Source: Deferribacter abyssi
GTDB taxonomy: Bacteria; Chrysiogenota; Deferribacteres; Deferribacterales; Deferribacteraceae
Length of the DNA stretch: 64,000 nt
Direction of reading: 5' to 3'
NCBI RefSeq assembly: GCF_049472655.1
Contig: NZ_JAQNCS010000007.1
Location: 45,066 to 109,065 of the forward strand
Part shown: one piece after another, positions 33,610 through 42,753 of the stretch
How the letters are laid out: the number at the start of each line of letters is the position of its first letter
Position numbering within the stretch: position 1 is the stretch's first letter
Program-made: the position numbers and the translations under genes
Notes under the pieces: model-generated
Told to the model about the DNA's origin: nothing
Databases searched by the model: none
What the model saw: the letters and a program-made list of their open reading frames with translations, nothing else

Positions 33610-33638
33610 AAAATATATTTGAGTCGATTTATGTCAAG
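33610..33638 (-). promoter_or_regulatory. hsp20 promoter with HAIR-like HspR operator
   Basis: On the minus strand CTTGACA-N7-ACTCAAA (33638-33618) matches the HAIR consensus CTTGAGT-N7-ACTCAAG in 11 of 14 arm positions with exact N7 spacing. TTGACA within it serves as -35, with TATTTT 16 bp downstream as -10, so bound HspR would block polymerase. Confidence 0.6.
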
Positions 33639-33869
33639 TACTTTTATTAAATTTAACTCATGTTTTATTAACCATATTTATATGTTGCAAATTAGCGCTT
33701 AATTTTTTTCGAAAACCAAATTTACTAAAAATAGTTTTTCTATTTTTGTCACATAATTGTGTTAAGTAGAATTGGGTAGATTACCTCTTTTACCTCATTT
33801 TTAACAAATATCTCAAATGAACAGTTTTTTGATTATAAGATAATAGACAGTCTTTAAATGGAAATTTAA

Positions 33870-35303
33870 CTACTTTTTTCTTAATTTTTTAAGCAAATTA
33901 AAACTTTTCTGTTTTGCCTTTGCATAAAGAATTCCATCATTACCTTTAAATACATCAAGACTCATCCCAATCTTAGGTGTTTTTTTATCCACATATCTTG
34001 CTAAAAACTTTTTCTGTTTTCTCTTTACCATAATAAGGTCTAACGGCGGTTTAACACCATCTGGAGTCACATATAATCTCGTCAATGAATAAACTTTTGG
34101 AATTTTACTCAATTTTTCTCTTTTAACTCCATTAATTTTTGATAAATTATGTTGAGACTTTACAGTTCTGCTTCTTCTTTTTAAAATTATTACAAAGTTA
34201 TTAGTGGCAATTCCACCTATACTCTGAGTCAATGCAATATCACACCTTGAAGGAGTTATTTCATCAGAATAACACCCCATCATAATTCTATAAACTTCTA
34301 CAACTTGTGCTAATCCAGAGGCACCCACAGGGTGTCCCCTCGATTTCAACCCGCCGGAAATATTCACTGGTAACGACCCATTATGGTAACCCTGTTTTTC
34401 ATTATAAAATGCCAAAACTTTTTTCTCAGAAATCAATCCAATGTCGATGAGCCCAATAATTTCAAATGGAGTAAAAGCATCATGAATCTCTGCAAATTCA
34501 ATGTCTTTAGGAGATATATTGGACATTCTAAAAGCCTGATTTGCAGCAATTTTAGTAGATTCAAATGATGTAACCACCCCCCTCTCACTAATCGCTTGTC
34601 TATCTGTCCCCTGACCAACACCCATCACTTCCACATCACCCTTTTCGCTAGAAAGATAAATAACAGCAGCTCCATCACTTATCGGCGCACAGTCATATAA
34701 ACACAAAGGTAAAGAAATCATTTTGCTATTAATATATGTCTCAAAATCAACTTCTTTTTTAAAATGGGCGTAAACATTAAATTTACCATAGTAATGATTT
34801 TTTTCAGCAACAGCAAAAAGCAACCTTTTTAAATCTTCCTTTTTCAACTTATTTTCATAAGCAAACCTGTTTGTCACAAGAGCCGCAAGAGCAGGCATAG
34901 AAGCTCCTGTTTTCCTTTCAAGAGGATGAATTACTTCGGATAGTATTTTAGTAACCTTAGATGTTACCATACCTGTCATTTTTTCACCAGCAATAACAAG
35001 TACATTTTTATAAATACCTGACTTAATTGCTGAATACGCATAATATAAAACTGCAGCTCCAGTGGAAGATGCCGTCTCAATTCTCACAGCCGGTATTTTA
35101 TAAAGTCCTAGCTTATCTGATATATAAGAAGCTATATTTCCAACTCCTATAAACTCCTCTGGATTCATAAGACCGATAAAAAGAGCATCCACATCTGTTA
35201 TATCTACATTTAAATTAAAGACAGCTTCTTTTATAAGATTAATAATATTTTTTTTAGATTTACCAAAATGACTTAATGCCGCTTTGTAGATATAGACTGA
35301 CAT
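33870..35303 (-). CDS. Thiolase-superfamily protein with Ser at the Cys position, fused to a DUF35-like domain
   Basis: A 477-aa protein. Residues 1-385 have the thiolase fold of the SCP-x/archaeal acetyl-CoA acetyltransferase type: EIHDAFTPFEIIG (His motif), NISGGLKSRGHPVGASG and CDIALTQSIGG. Where active thiolases have the acyl-carrying cysteine (ENACASG-type), this reads ETASSTGAA, with serine at position 79. Residues ~395-477 (KVYSLTRLYVTPDG, PPLDLIMVKRKQKKFLARYVD, KIGMSLDVFKGNDG) resemble the DUF35 OB fold that usually accompanies such thiolases as a separate gene. GGGGGAG precedes the ATG. It stands alone and divergent from the Na/Pi transporter. Catalytic activity is doubtful. Confidence 0.8.
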   Translation of the reverse strand: MSVYIYKAALSHFGKSKKNIINLIKEAVFNLNVDITDVDALFIGLMNPEEFIGVGNIASYISDKLGLYKIPAVRIETASSTGAAVLYYAYSAIKSGIYKNVLVIAGEKMTGMVTSKVTKILSEVIHPLERKTGASMPALAALVTNRFAYENKLKKEDLKRLLFAVAEKNHYYGKFNVYAHFKKEVDFETYINSKMISLPLCLYDCAPISDGAAVIYLSSEKGDVEVMGVGQGTDRQAISERGVVTSFESTKIAANQAFRMSNISPKDIEFAEIHDAFTPFEIIGLIDIGLISEKKVLAFYNEKQGYHNGSLPVNISGGLKSRGHPVGASGLAQVVEVYRIMMGCYSDEITPSRCDIALTQSIGGIATNNFVIILKRRSRTVKSQHNLSKINGVKREKLSKIPKVYSLTRLYVTPDGVKPPLDLIMVKRKQKKFLARYVDKKTPKIGMSLDVFKGNDGILYAKAKQKSFNLLKKLRKK

Positions 35304-35445
35304 CTTATTGCTCCCCCACTAAAACTCTAACACATTTATACAACAAATTATTAAAATTTTCTACATTAGTTATTGAGTATTTATAAATTTTAACTTATAA
35401 ATTTTCAGGTATATATATTGATTAAATTACATTTAAAGGGTTTAT

Positions 35446-37101
35446 ATGCATCAGCTTAACATTAGTTTATTAATATCTGGTTTAGTTGGTGGTCTGGGGA
35501 TGTTCTTATATGGTATGAAAATGATGTCAGAAGGTCTCCAAAAAACAGCTGGTAACAGTTTAAGAAAAATTCTGGAAAAACTTACCTCAAACAGAATAGT
35601 TGGTACACTTGTGGGACTCACTGTCACAGCTATTATTCAAAGTAGCTCCGCAACTACGGTAATGGTAGTTGGATTCGTAAATGCAGGCTTGATGAATTTA
35701 ATGCAAGCTCTTAGCATTGTCCTTGGTGCGAATATTGGTACAACTGTGACCGCTCAATTAATCGCTTTTAAAATAAGCAAATCCGCATTACCTGCTATAG
35801 GTATTGGCGCCTTTATGCGACTTTTTTCGAAAAAAAAGAAAACCCAATACTTAGGTGAAGTTCTAATAGGTTTTGGACTTTTGTTTTTAGGATTAGACAC
35901 AATGAAACATGCTTTTGTTCCATTGCGAGAACTAGATCAATTTAAAAATGCCTTTATTGTTTTTTCTAAAACACCTATACTAGGCGTAATGGCAGGAGCT
36001 CTTCTCACTATGATCGTCCAAAGCAGCTCAGCTACAATAGGTATAACTATTGCTCTTGCTACCACAGGATTAATTGATTTTTATGGTGCTACATCATTAA
36101 TTCTCGGTGAAAACATAGGTACCACAATTACTGCAAATATTGCGGCTATCGGAACAAACTCCACAGCTAAAAAAGCAGCATTGGGCCACTTACTTTTTAA
36201 TGTTTTTGGTGTTTTATACATGTTAATCTTTTTAAAGTACTTTATACACTTTATTGATGTTATTACTCCAGGTAACCCTGACTTTATTGCAACAGATGGT
36301 TCTAAACCATATATTGCAAGACATATGGCTAACATCCATACAATGTTCAATATTATTAATACATTATTATTCCTACCATTTCTTCATATTCTAGCAAAAA
36401 TATGTGATAGTTTAATTAAAACTGACGATACTGAAGAAACATATAAATTAGTCTACATCGACGACAGATTAGTAGAAACACCTCCAATAGCAGTCGCTCA
36501 AGCTCGAAAAGAAACTGAAAGAATGAGCCATCTCGCTCTTGAAATGTTAAAACTTTCAAAAGAAGCGTTTAATAAACGAGATTTAAAAATAATTAACGAA
36601 ATTTACAAGAAGGAAGAAAAAGTTGATTTATTAGAAAGAGATATTTCACAATTCCTTGTAAAATTATTCCAAAAACCAATTAGTGAAACCAATTCACAGG
36701 TCATAAACAATATTCTACATGTTTTACACGATATAGAAAAAATCGCAGATCATGCTGAAAATATAGGCAAATTTATGGAAAGATGTATCGAGCAGAATAT
36801 AACATTTTCTAAACAGGCAATTAGTGAAGCTAATCAACTATTTGATGTAGTTATTAGATTCTGCTCTTACGTCTTTGATGAATACAATAGTGGTGATCTT
36901 CCCAAAAATATCGACACTGAAGATGAAAATCTTATAGACCAACTTCGAAAAGAATTTAAAAATAACCATATGCAAAGATTAAACAAAGGGGCATGTAGTG
37001 TCAAAGCAGGAATTATGTACGTAGATATTTTAAACAATTTAGAAAAAGCAGGTGATCATGCTTTTAATATTGCACAAGTTATAATGGGGATTATCAAATG
37101 A
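35446..37101 (+). CDS. nptA: Na+/phosphate cotransporter with C-terminal PhoU-like domain
   Basis: A 551-aa membrane protein. The N-terminal ~310 residues hold two inverted NaPi repeats, each with the QSSSAT signature (VTAIIQSSSATTVMVVGF and LTMIVQSSSATIGITIAL). The C-terminal ~200 residues form PhoU-like helices (NNILHVLHDIEKIADHAENIGKF and the final NLEKAGDHAFNIAQVIMGII). It imports phosphate with sodium; the PhoU-like part probably senses phosphate. It overlaps ppx by 4 nt (ATGA), linking phosphate uptake and polyphosphate turnover. Confidence 0.93.
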   Translation: MHQLNISLLISGLVGGLGMFLYGMKMMSEGLQKTAGNSLRKILEKLTSNRIVGTLVGLTVTAIIQSSSATTVMVVGFVNAGLMNLMQALSIVLGANIGTTVTAQLIAFKISKSALPAIGIGAFMRLFSKKKKTQYLGEVLIGFGLLFLGLDTMKHAFVPLRELDQFKNAFIVFSKTPILGVMAGALLTMIVQSSSATIGITIALATTGLIDFYGATSLILGENIGTTITANIAAIGTNSTAKKAALGHLLFNVFGVLYMLIFLKYFIHFIDVITPGNPDFIATDGSKPYIARHMANIHTMFNIINTLLFLPFLHILAKICDSLIKTDDTEETYKLVYIDDRLVETPPIAVAQARKETERMSHLALEMLKLSKEAFNKRDLKIINEIYKKEEKVDLLERDISQFLVKLFQKPISETNSQVINNILHVLHDIEKIADHAENIGKFMERCIEQNITFSKQAISEANQLFDVVIRFCSYVFDEYNSGDLPKNIDTEDENLIDQLRKEFKNNHMQRLNKGACSVKAGIMYVDILNNLEKAGDHAFNIAQVIMGIIK

Positions 37102-38006
37102 GAGCAGCAGGGATTGATATTGGCACCAATACTGTCAGACTTATTATTGCCGACATTAAAAATAACAAAATTGATAGAATAATTTACCAAGATAGAAAAA
37201 TAACAAGACTTGGTAAAGGTATTATTCATACAAACAAACTTGATGAACAAGCCGTATTAGAAACGGTTTTAGCATTGAAAAATTACAAAGAAATAATAGA
37301 CCTTTTTTATATAAATAAATACTTAGCAGTAGCAACAAGCGCTGTAAGAGAAGCAAAAAACAGTATAAATTTTATAAACTTATGTAATGAAATAGGCTTA
37401 AATATCAACATAATAGATGGAAACAAAGAAGCAAAACTTACTTATTTAGGCGTTACATCATCCTTAGATATAAAGGATAAAAATTTGTTGATTTTTGATA
37501 TTGGAGGAGGTTCAACAGAGTTTATTCTCAACTATAACAACCAAATTAATTACAAAAGCATTAAGTTAGGTGTTGTAAAGCTTGCTGATGAAATAAATTT
37601 TATTGATCTTATAACAGATGAAGTCATACAAAAAACAAACGCTATTATTGAAGAAAAGTTAAGCGAAATACCTTACATAAAAGAAGTTGATACCCTTATT
37701 GCAACCGCAGGCACTCCGACCACACTAGCAGCAATTGATTTAGAACTTAAAGATTATGATTACAGAAAAGTTCATGGATATGAGTTAAGTAGAGAAAAAA
37801 TTCTTAATATTTTTGAAAAATTAAGGGAACTAACATCTAAAAAAAGAAGAGAAGTCGATGGGCTTGAAAAAGGGAGAGAAGATCTTATTATTCCAGGAAC
37901 TCTAATAATCTTAAAAATCATGGAACTCACTAACTGTCAAAAGCTAATAGTAAGTGATTTTGGTTTGAGGGAAGGTATAGTAATACATGCAGCAACAACT
38001 GATTAA
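37098..38006 (+). CDS. ppx: Exopolyphosphatase / pppGpp phosphohydrolase (Ppx/GppA family)
   Basis: A 302-aa ASKHA-fold phosphatase: AGIDIGTNTVRLIIAD (phosphate 1), ATSAVREAKN, NLLIFDIGGGSTEFIL (phosphate 2), and the adenosine-like motif TAGTPTTLAAIDL. It is the short form of about 300 aa, without the HD-type C-terminal domain of E. coli Ppx. It may hydrolyse polyphosphate or pppGpp. Coupled by ATGA overlap to the Na/Pi transporter and overlapping the DUF445 gene by 20 nt, it is the middle gene of a three-gene operon. Confidence 0.92.
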   Translation: MRAAGIDIGTNTVRLIIADIKNNKIDRIIYQDRKITRLGKGIIHTNKLDEQAVLETVLALKNYKEIIDLFYINKYLAVATSAVREAKNSINFINLCNEIGLNINIIDGNKEAKLTYLGVTSSLDIKDKNLLIFDIGGGSTEFILNYNNQINYKSIKLGVVKLADEINFIDLITDEVIQKTNAIIEEKLSEIPYIKEVDTLIATAGTPTTLAAIDLELKDYDYRKVHGYELSREKILNIFEKLRELTSKKRREVDGLEKGREDLIIPGTLIILKIMELTNCQKLIVSDFGLREGIVIHAATTD

Positions 38007-39501
38007 TTTAGTTACTACTCCACTACTTACTGGCTTTGTCGGTTATTTTACAAACTATCTAGCAATAAAAATGCTATTTAGACCTTATGAAAAAAAGTGG
38101 TATTCATTTGGTTGGCAAGGTGTTATACCTAAAAACAGAAAAAAGTTGGCTCACGAAATAGGCAAGCTTGTTGGTGAAGAATTAATTACAGAAAATGAAC
38201 TACTTAAAGCCATCGAATCTGAAAGATTCCAATATGTTTTGGAACATACTGTAAACAATGAAATCAAATGTTTTTTGAAAAAAGATTTTGGTACTTTAGC
38301 AGATATCATAAACCATTTCGGTCTTGACATTGAAAAACTTTTAAGAAATATTTTTTATTCCGAAAATACAAATGAAATCACAAACAACTTGTTAAATAAC
38401 CTTACTAACAGCATAATAGAAAACCTCTCAAATAAAAAAATCAAAGATATAGAAGCTTTAAGACCATTATTGTTAAATATAATTAACAGTTTGTTTGAAA
38501 ACAAGAAAATAAAAGATTATCTTGCCAATGAAATAATATCCATTATCAATAATTTTATACTCTCCGGCAAAAGTTTATCAAGCTTACTAACCACAGAGCA
38601 GAAACATTTTATAATAGAAAAAGGTAAAGAGTTTTCAGATAAATTTATCAACTTTATTGACAAGCTATTAAAAGATGAAAAAATTAGAAAAAATATAACT
38701 AAAAGGATTATAGATTTAAAAAATCAGTATTTTGGAGAGGGTTTTTTTGATCAATTAAAATTAGGTGTATTGAATATTTTTCTTAATGAAGATACTATTT
38801 ACGAACTTGTTTCAAATGAAATACCAAAAATAATCAATTCAATAAAAAACGATCAAGAAATAAGAGAAAAAATTGACAATACAATAGAAGAAAAAATAGA
38901 AAAGTTTTTAACAACACCTATTTACAAACACGCCGAAAAAATAGGTATAGAAAACTTATATGCTTTTTACACAAAGTTTGTCGATTGGTTTAAAGAAAGT
39001 TTTTTCTCTAATAATTTAAAAAATAAAACAATTGAAAAAGTAGAGAAATTTTTTGAGCAGACTTCAGAATACACCCTTAAAGGAGTTCTTGATACATTAG
39101 GATTTAAAATAGAAAATTTATCAAACATATTAAAAAAGCCATCATATTCAATTGAAAATTTAATACATTATATCATAAAAGGCTTTCAAGAAACTTTACA
39201 AGTTATAAAAATTAATAATCTATATGATAAAATACCTGAGACCACCTTTGAAAATGTAAAATCTACAATAATAAACAGTATAAACAACATTTTGAAATCT
39301 AACATCAACAAAATCGTCTATTCATTAAATATAGATAAACTTGTTGAAGAAAAAATTAACTCTTTAGATCTTTCTAAACTAGAAACCCTAATTTTCTCAT
39401 TTATGAAAGATCAATTCAAATGGATAAACATATTAGGCTTTATATTAGGCTTTATTTTTGGTTTTATTCAATCTATAATATTTTTACTAAGTTACCATTA
39501 A
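37987..39501 (+). CDS. DUF445 family membrane protein
   Basis: A 504-aa DUF445 (YheB-like) protein. The N-terminal membrane segment has the family motif TPLLTGFVGYFTNYLAIKMLFRPY, followed by WQGVIPKNRKKLAHEIGKLVGEELIT. A long amphipathic helical region (~60-470) is rich in I/N/K/E, and a C-terminal membrane helix (WINILGFILGFIFGFIQSIIFLL) ends it. Function is unknown in the family; membrane anchoring at both ends is clear. The ATG at 37987 lies inside ppx. Confidence 0.88.
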   Translation: MQQQLINLVTTPLLTGFVGYFTNYLAIKMLFRPYEKKWYSFGWQGVIPKNRKKLAHEIGKLVGEELITENELLKAIESERFQYVLEHTVNNEIKCFLKKDFGTLADIINHFGLDIEKLLRNIFYSENTNEITNNLLNNLTNSIIENLSNKKIKDIEALRPLLLNIINSLFENKKIKDYLANEIISIINNFILSGKSLSSLLTTEQKHFIIEKGKEFSDKFINFIDKLLKDEKIRKNITKRIIDLKNQYFGEGFFDQLKLGVLNIFLNEDTIYELVSNEIPKIINSIKNDQEIREKIDNTIEEKIEKFLTTPIYKHAEKIGIENLYAFYTKFVDWFKESFFSNNLKNKTIEKVEKFFEQTSEYTLKGVLDTLGFKIENLSNILKKPSYSIENLIHYIIKGFQETLQVIKINNLYDKIPETTFENVKSTIINSINNILKSNINKIVYSLNIDKLVEEKINSLDLSKLETLIFSFMKDQFKWINILGFILGFIFGFIQSIIFLLSYH

Positions 39502-39582
39502 AAATTGCTTACTTTAAAAAACTCTCACTTAACTACCACTAATAACCAGTTATTATTAAAAAACTAAAACTACCAAAAAATA

Positions 39583-39610
39583 AATCTCAGGGGTATTCAC
39601 CCCTGAGATT
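39583..39610 (-). terminator. Terminator of the TRAP operon (convergent with DUF445)
   Basis: Perfect 11-bp arms AATCTCAGGGG/CCCCTGAGATT are followed on the minus strand by TTATTTTTT. It ends the dctPQM transcript and may also act on plus-strand transcripts. Confidence 0.85.
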
Positions 39611-39637
39611 ACTTAAAACACATAAAGATATTTAAAA

Positions 39638-40909
39638 CTATCTACCTAATATAATAAGTGAAATCTGAGGGATATATGTTACCATTAAGAGAAAAATAAT
39701 TAATACTATAAAATATGGCAAAGAATGTTTAAACACTTCAAAAATATTCATTCCGGAAATACTGCTAGCTACAAATAAATTTAACCCAACAGGCGGAGTT
39801 AGCATTCCAATCTCCATATTTACTGTAACAATAATACCGAGTTGTATCGGATCAATACCAAGCTTCATTGCAGCAGGTAATATTAGTGGAACTATTATCA
39901 TAATAAGCCCTGATGGCTCCATAAAATTACCACCAATAAGTAGTAAAATATTTATAAATATTAAAAACACAACTTTGCTAAAGTTCATATCAACAATCCA
40001 TTGAGCCAAAGACTGAGGAATCTGCATAATCGTAATAAAATTGGCAAATAACATCGCATTGGCAATTATGAACAAAATCATAGTAGATGTAATAACGCTT
40101 TCGGATGTAACATTTATAATATCTTTTAACTCAATATCCCTATAAACAAAAACTGAAACAAAAAAAGCATATACAGCTGATACAGCAGCAGCCTCAGTAG
40201 GAGTAAAAATACCACCGTAAATACCACCTATTATAATTACAATAGTAAATAATCCAGGAAATGCATTTTTAAAAGATGTTGCCACCTCTGAAAAAGAAGC
40301 TCTTTTTACCCTTTTAAACCCCTCTCTTCTTGCCATAATATAAGTAACAAGCATCAACATTGTACCAAGAATTGCTCCAGGAATAAACCCTGCTAAGAAA
40401 AGATCACCTATTGACTGTTCAGCAGTTACACCGTAAACGATCAAAACAATTGATGGAGGAATTAAAATCCCTAACGAACCTGCTGAGACAATTGAACCAA
40501 CAGAAAACTTTGGAGAATATCCTGCCTCTTGAATAGCACCAAACATAATAGAACCTATCGCAGCAACAGTTGCTGGTGATGACCCTGAAACTGCAGCAAA
40601 AATTGTGCAGGCAAAAATAGCACTCATCGGTAAGCCACCAGGAAAATGCCCTACCACTGCCTTAGCAAATCTAATTATTCTATCAGCTGCGCCACCTTTA
40701 GAAAGAACATTACCTGTTAAAACAAAAAGAGGAATTGCTGCTAATGTAAAATGATTAATACCGTTAAAAATCTGCTGAGAAAAATATGCAATATCCAAAT
40801 CTGCAAAGAAAAAAATAATAGTAAAAACACTTAATCCAAGACTAACGGCAACAGGAACATTTAAAAATAATAATAAAAATAATAAGATAAAAAGTAATGT
40901 ATTTTCCAT
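39638..40909 (-). CDS. dctM: TRAP transporter large permease subunit DctM
   Basis: A 423-aa polytopic protein with about 12 hydrophobic segments. Motifs LFVLTGNVLSKGG, FAAVSGSSPATVAAIGSIM and EIGMLTPPVGLNLFVASS are typical of DctM. It is the sodium-coupled channel subunit that, with DctQ and the periplasmic DctP, imports C4-dicarboxylates or related organic acids. It is 1 bp from dctQ and is the last gene of the operon. Confidence 0.95.
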   Translation of the reverse strand: MENTLLFILLFLLLFLNVPVAVSLGLSVFTIIFFFADLDIAYFSQQIFNGINHFTLAAIPLFVLTGNVLSKGGAADRIIRFAKAVVGHFPGGLPMSAIFACTIFAAVSGSSPATVAAIGSIMFGAIQEAGYSPKFSVGSIVSAGSLGILIPPSIVLIVYGVTAEQSIGDLFLAGFIPGAILGTMLMLVTYIMARREGFKRVKRASFSEVATSFKNAFPGLFTIVIIIGGIYGGIFTPTEAAAVSAVYAFFVSVFVYRDIELKDIINVTSESVITSTMILFIIANAMLFANFITIMQIPQSLAQWIVDMNFSKVVFLIFINILLLIGGNFMEPSGLIMIIVPLILPAAMKLGIDPIQLGIIVTVNMEIGMLTPPVGLNLFVASSISGMNIFEVFKHSLPYFIVLIIFLLMVTYIPQISLIILGR

Positions 40910-40910
40910 A

Positions 40911-41354
40911 TCAATTCCCTCTTTTAAACAAACTTTTGATTATAAAAACAACCGTCACAACAGCAGAAACAGGAACTATCAAGTATAAAATATAATAGGG
41001 GATATTCATATCTATACTAACTTCTTCCATTATATATGTTTCGTGAATTAGGTAAATTGAAGAGATAAGCAATATAATCATATAGCTAATTGAAAAAATA
41101 GCAGAAGTTGATTGAAAAAAACGTTGAACCCTTTTATTTTTGATCTTTTCAAAAATATTCAAACTTATGTGCCTATGTTCATAGAAAAGAACAGATGAAG
41201 TAATAAAAGTAGCAAAAATAAATAGGTACAAAGAAAGCTCATGAGCAAAATTTAAGCTGTAATTAAAATAGCGTAATATTATATTAGTAACAATCAACAT
41301 AACGCTTATTAAATAAGCCACAGATGAAACAGTTACAATTATTTTTCTTACCAT
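40911..41354 (-). CDS. dctQ: TRAP transporter small permease subunit DctQ
   Basis: A 147-aa membrane protein with four helices (VSSVAYLISVMLIVTNIILRY, LYLFIFATFITSSVLFYEHRHI, IFSISYMIILLISSIYL, YIVPVSAVVTVVF-like). E-H-R-H-I after the second helix is typical of DctQ. It forms the membrane complex with DctM. A hairpin separates it from dctP, so it is probably expressed at a lower level than the binding protein. Confidence 0.9.
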   Translation of the reverse strand: MVRKIIVTVSSVAYLISVMLIVTNIILRYFNYSLNFAHELSLYLFIFATFITSSVLFYEHRHISLNIFEKIKNKRVQRFFQSTSAIFSISYMIILLISSIYLIHETYIMEEVSIDMNIPYYILYLIVPVSAVVTVVFIIKSLFKRGN

Positions 41355-41382
41355 ATTATCCCTCTTGTCTTTAGTTGTAAAA

Positions 41383-41406
41383 AAAGGGAAGCATATGCTT
41401 CCCTTT
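41383..41406 (-). terminator. Attenuating terminator between dctP and dctQ
   Basis: Perfect palindrome with arms AAAGGGAAGCAT/ATGCTTCCCTTT, followed on the minus strand by a run of T. It lies 26 bp after the dctP stop, inside the operon. Confidence 0.8.
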
Positions 41407-41431
41407 AATTTCCAGCATAACTACTCGCTTA

Positions 41432-42421
41432 TTAAAAGCTCGCAGCAGCTTCAATCATATCTTTACCTATTATTTTATAAAACTTAGGGTATACTTTCTC
41501 TTTAAACAGCTTTCTAAAAGGTTCTTTTTGAGCATCTGTTAATTCAATAACTTGAGTTTTACCACTTTCCTTAACTTTTTTGTAATAGTAATCATCCATC
41601 TCCTTAGCAAGCTTTCTTTCATACTCTGTTGCATCCTTAACAGCTTTCAAAAAGGTATCATAAAGACCAGCCTTTTTAAGTTTCATAACGATTTTTTTGT
41701 TAGTTACAAGCATATAGCCTAAATATCCATGATAACTAACAGTGGTATATTTTTGAACCTCATAAAATTTCTTTGTATAATAATTTGACCATGGATTCTC
41801 TGCTCCATCTACAACTCCTTGTTGTAATGCAGTATAAACCTCACTGAAAGACATTGTTACAGGAATAGCATTAAGTGCTTTAAACTGTTCTTCCAAAACT
41901 TTTGAAGACATTATTCTAAATTTAATACCTTTAGCATCCTCAGGTTTAACAATTGGACGCACGTTATTTGATAAAACTTTAAAACCATTATCCCAATAAG
42001 CAAGACCTACAAGACCTCTCTTTTCCACAAGCTTAAGCATTTTTTTACCATATTCACTATCTTGAAATTTATGAAGGCTATCCACAGACTTAAAAAGAAA
42101 TGGCAAATCGAATATTTGCAACTGTTTTACATAAGCAGTAAATTTAGAAAAACTTGGACAAGCAAGCTGAATAACATCCATTTTCAAAGCTTTAATAGCT
42201 TCTTTATCATTGTAAAGTGAGCTGTTTGGATAAACTTCAACTTTAATTTTCCCACCTGTTCTTTCTTCCAAAATCTCCTTCAGATAATTAGCTGCTTTTC
42301 CTTTTGGTGTCTCAGGAGAAACTACATGGCTAAACCTAATCTTAATTGGCTTTGCCATTGCTGGAACAACAAGCAAACTAACCATTACTAAAACAAAAAA
42401 AATGTTTTTTAAATACCTCAT
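41432..42421 (-). CDS. dctP: TRAP transporter substrate-binding protein DctP
   Basis: A 329-aa periplasmic protein. The Sec signal peptide is 1-23 (FFVLVMVSLLVVPAMA-K). The mature part starts KIRFSHVVSPETPKGKAANYLKE, with the ligand-gripping arginine in AKGIKFRIMSSKV (about residue 170) and VVDGAENPWSNYY. It matches C4-dicarboxylate-type DctP proteins, though the exact ligand cannot be read. GGAGG precedes the ATG. It is the first gene of the operon, behind a sigma-54-like promoter with two identical upstream palindromes. It shares the intergenic region with leuB. Confidence 0.95.
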   Translation of the reverse strand: MRYLKNIFFVLVMVSLLVVPAMAKPIKIRFSHVVSPETPKGKAANYLKEILEERTGGKIKVEVYPNSSLYNDKEAIKALKMDVIQLACPSFSKFTAYVKQLQIFDLPFLFKSVDSLHKFQDSEYGKKMLKLVEKRGLVGLAYWDNGFKVLSNNVRPIVKPEDAKGIKFRIMSSKVLEEQFKALNAIPVTMSFSEVYTALQQGVVDGAENPWSNYYTKKFYEVQKYTTVSYHGYLGYMLVTNKKIVMKLKKAGLYDTFLKAVKDATEYERKLAKEMDDYYYKKVKESGKTQVIELTDAQKEPFRKLFKEKVYPKFYKIIGKDMIEAAASF

Positions 42422-42469
42422 ACAAAACCTCCAATTTTTTATTGTATTAAAAACACAAACAATTCCAAA

Positions 42470-42485
42470 ACAAAAAACATGCCAA
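42470..42485 (-). promoter_or_regulatory. Possible sigma-54-type promoter of dctP
   Basis: On the minus strand TTGGCATGTTTTTTGTT places GG (42483-42482) 10 bp before GT. Only the final C of the -12 GC differs from the invariant pattern. Transcription would start about 38 nt before dctP. Confidence 0.45.
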
Positions 42486-42546
42486 ACACTACTTTCTAAA
42501 AAATAGTGATTTTATAACATTATTTGATATATCCATCACCCTGGTT

Positions 42547-42660
42547 TTGCATTTTTGCAAACAATATCTTTACAAAACTTTTCATATTTTAATCTTTACT
42601 CACATTATTCCTTACATATCAACAAATAAGCATTTATTGATTATTTTTGCATTTTTGCAA
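42547..42660. promoter_or_regulatory. Two identical TTGCA-N4-TGCAA palindromes exactly 100 bp apart
   Basis: TTGCATTTTTGCAA occurs at 42547-42560 and 42647-42660, each preceded by TT. They lie 62-175 bp upstream of the putative -24 element of dctP and 38-151 bp upstream of the leuB -35. They may be activator sites or a looping operator pair. Confidence 0.5.
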
Positions 42661-42697
42661 TAAATAAAAAATTTTCCCACACTAAACATTTTTTGGT

Positions 42698-42726
42698 TTG
42701 ACTTTACTTAAAATTTGCAGTAAAAA
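42698..42726 (+). promoter_or_regulatory. Sigma-70-type promoter of leuB
   Basis: TTGACT (42698-42703), a 17-bp spacer and TAAAAA (42721-42726) lie 27 bp before the leuB start codon. Confidence 0.5.
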
Positions 42727-42753
42727 ACCATAAAAATTCTTAAGAGGTGCTAA

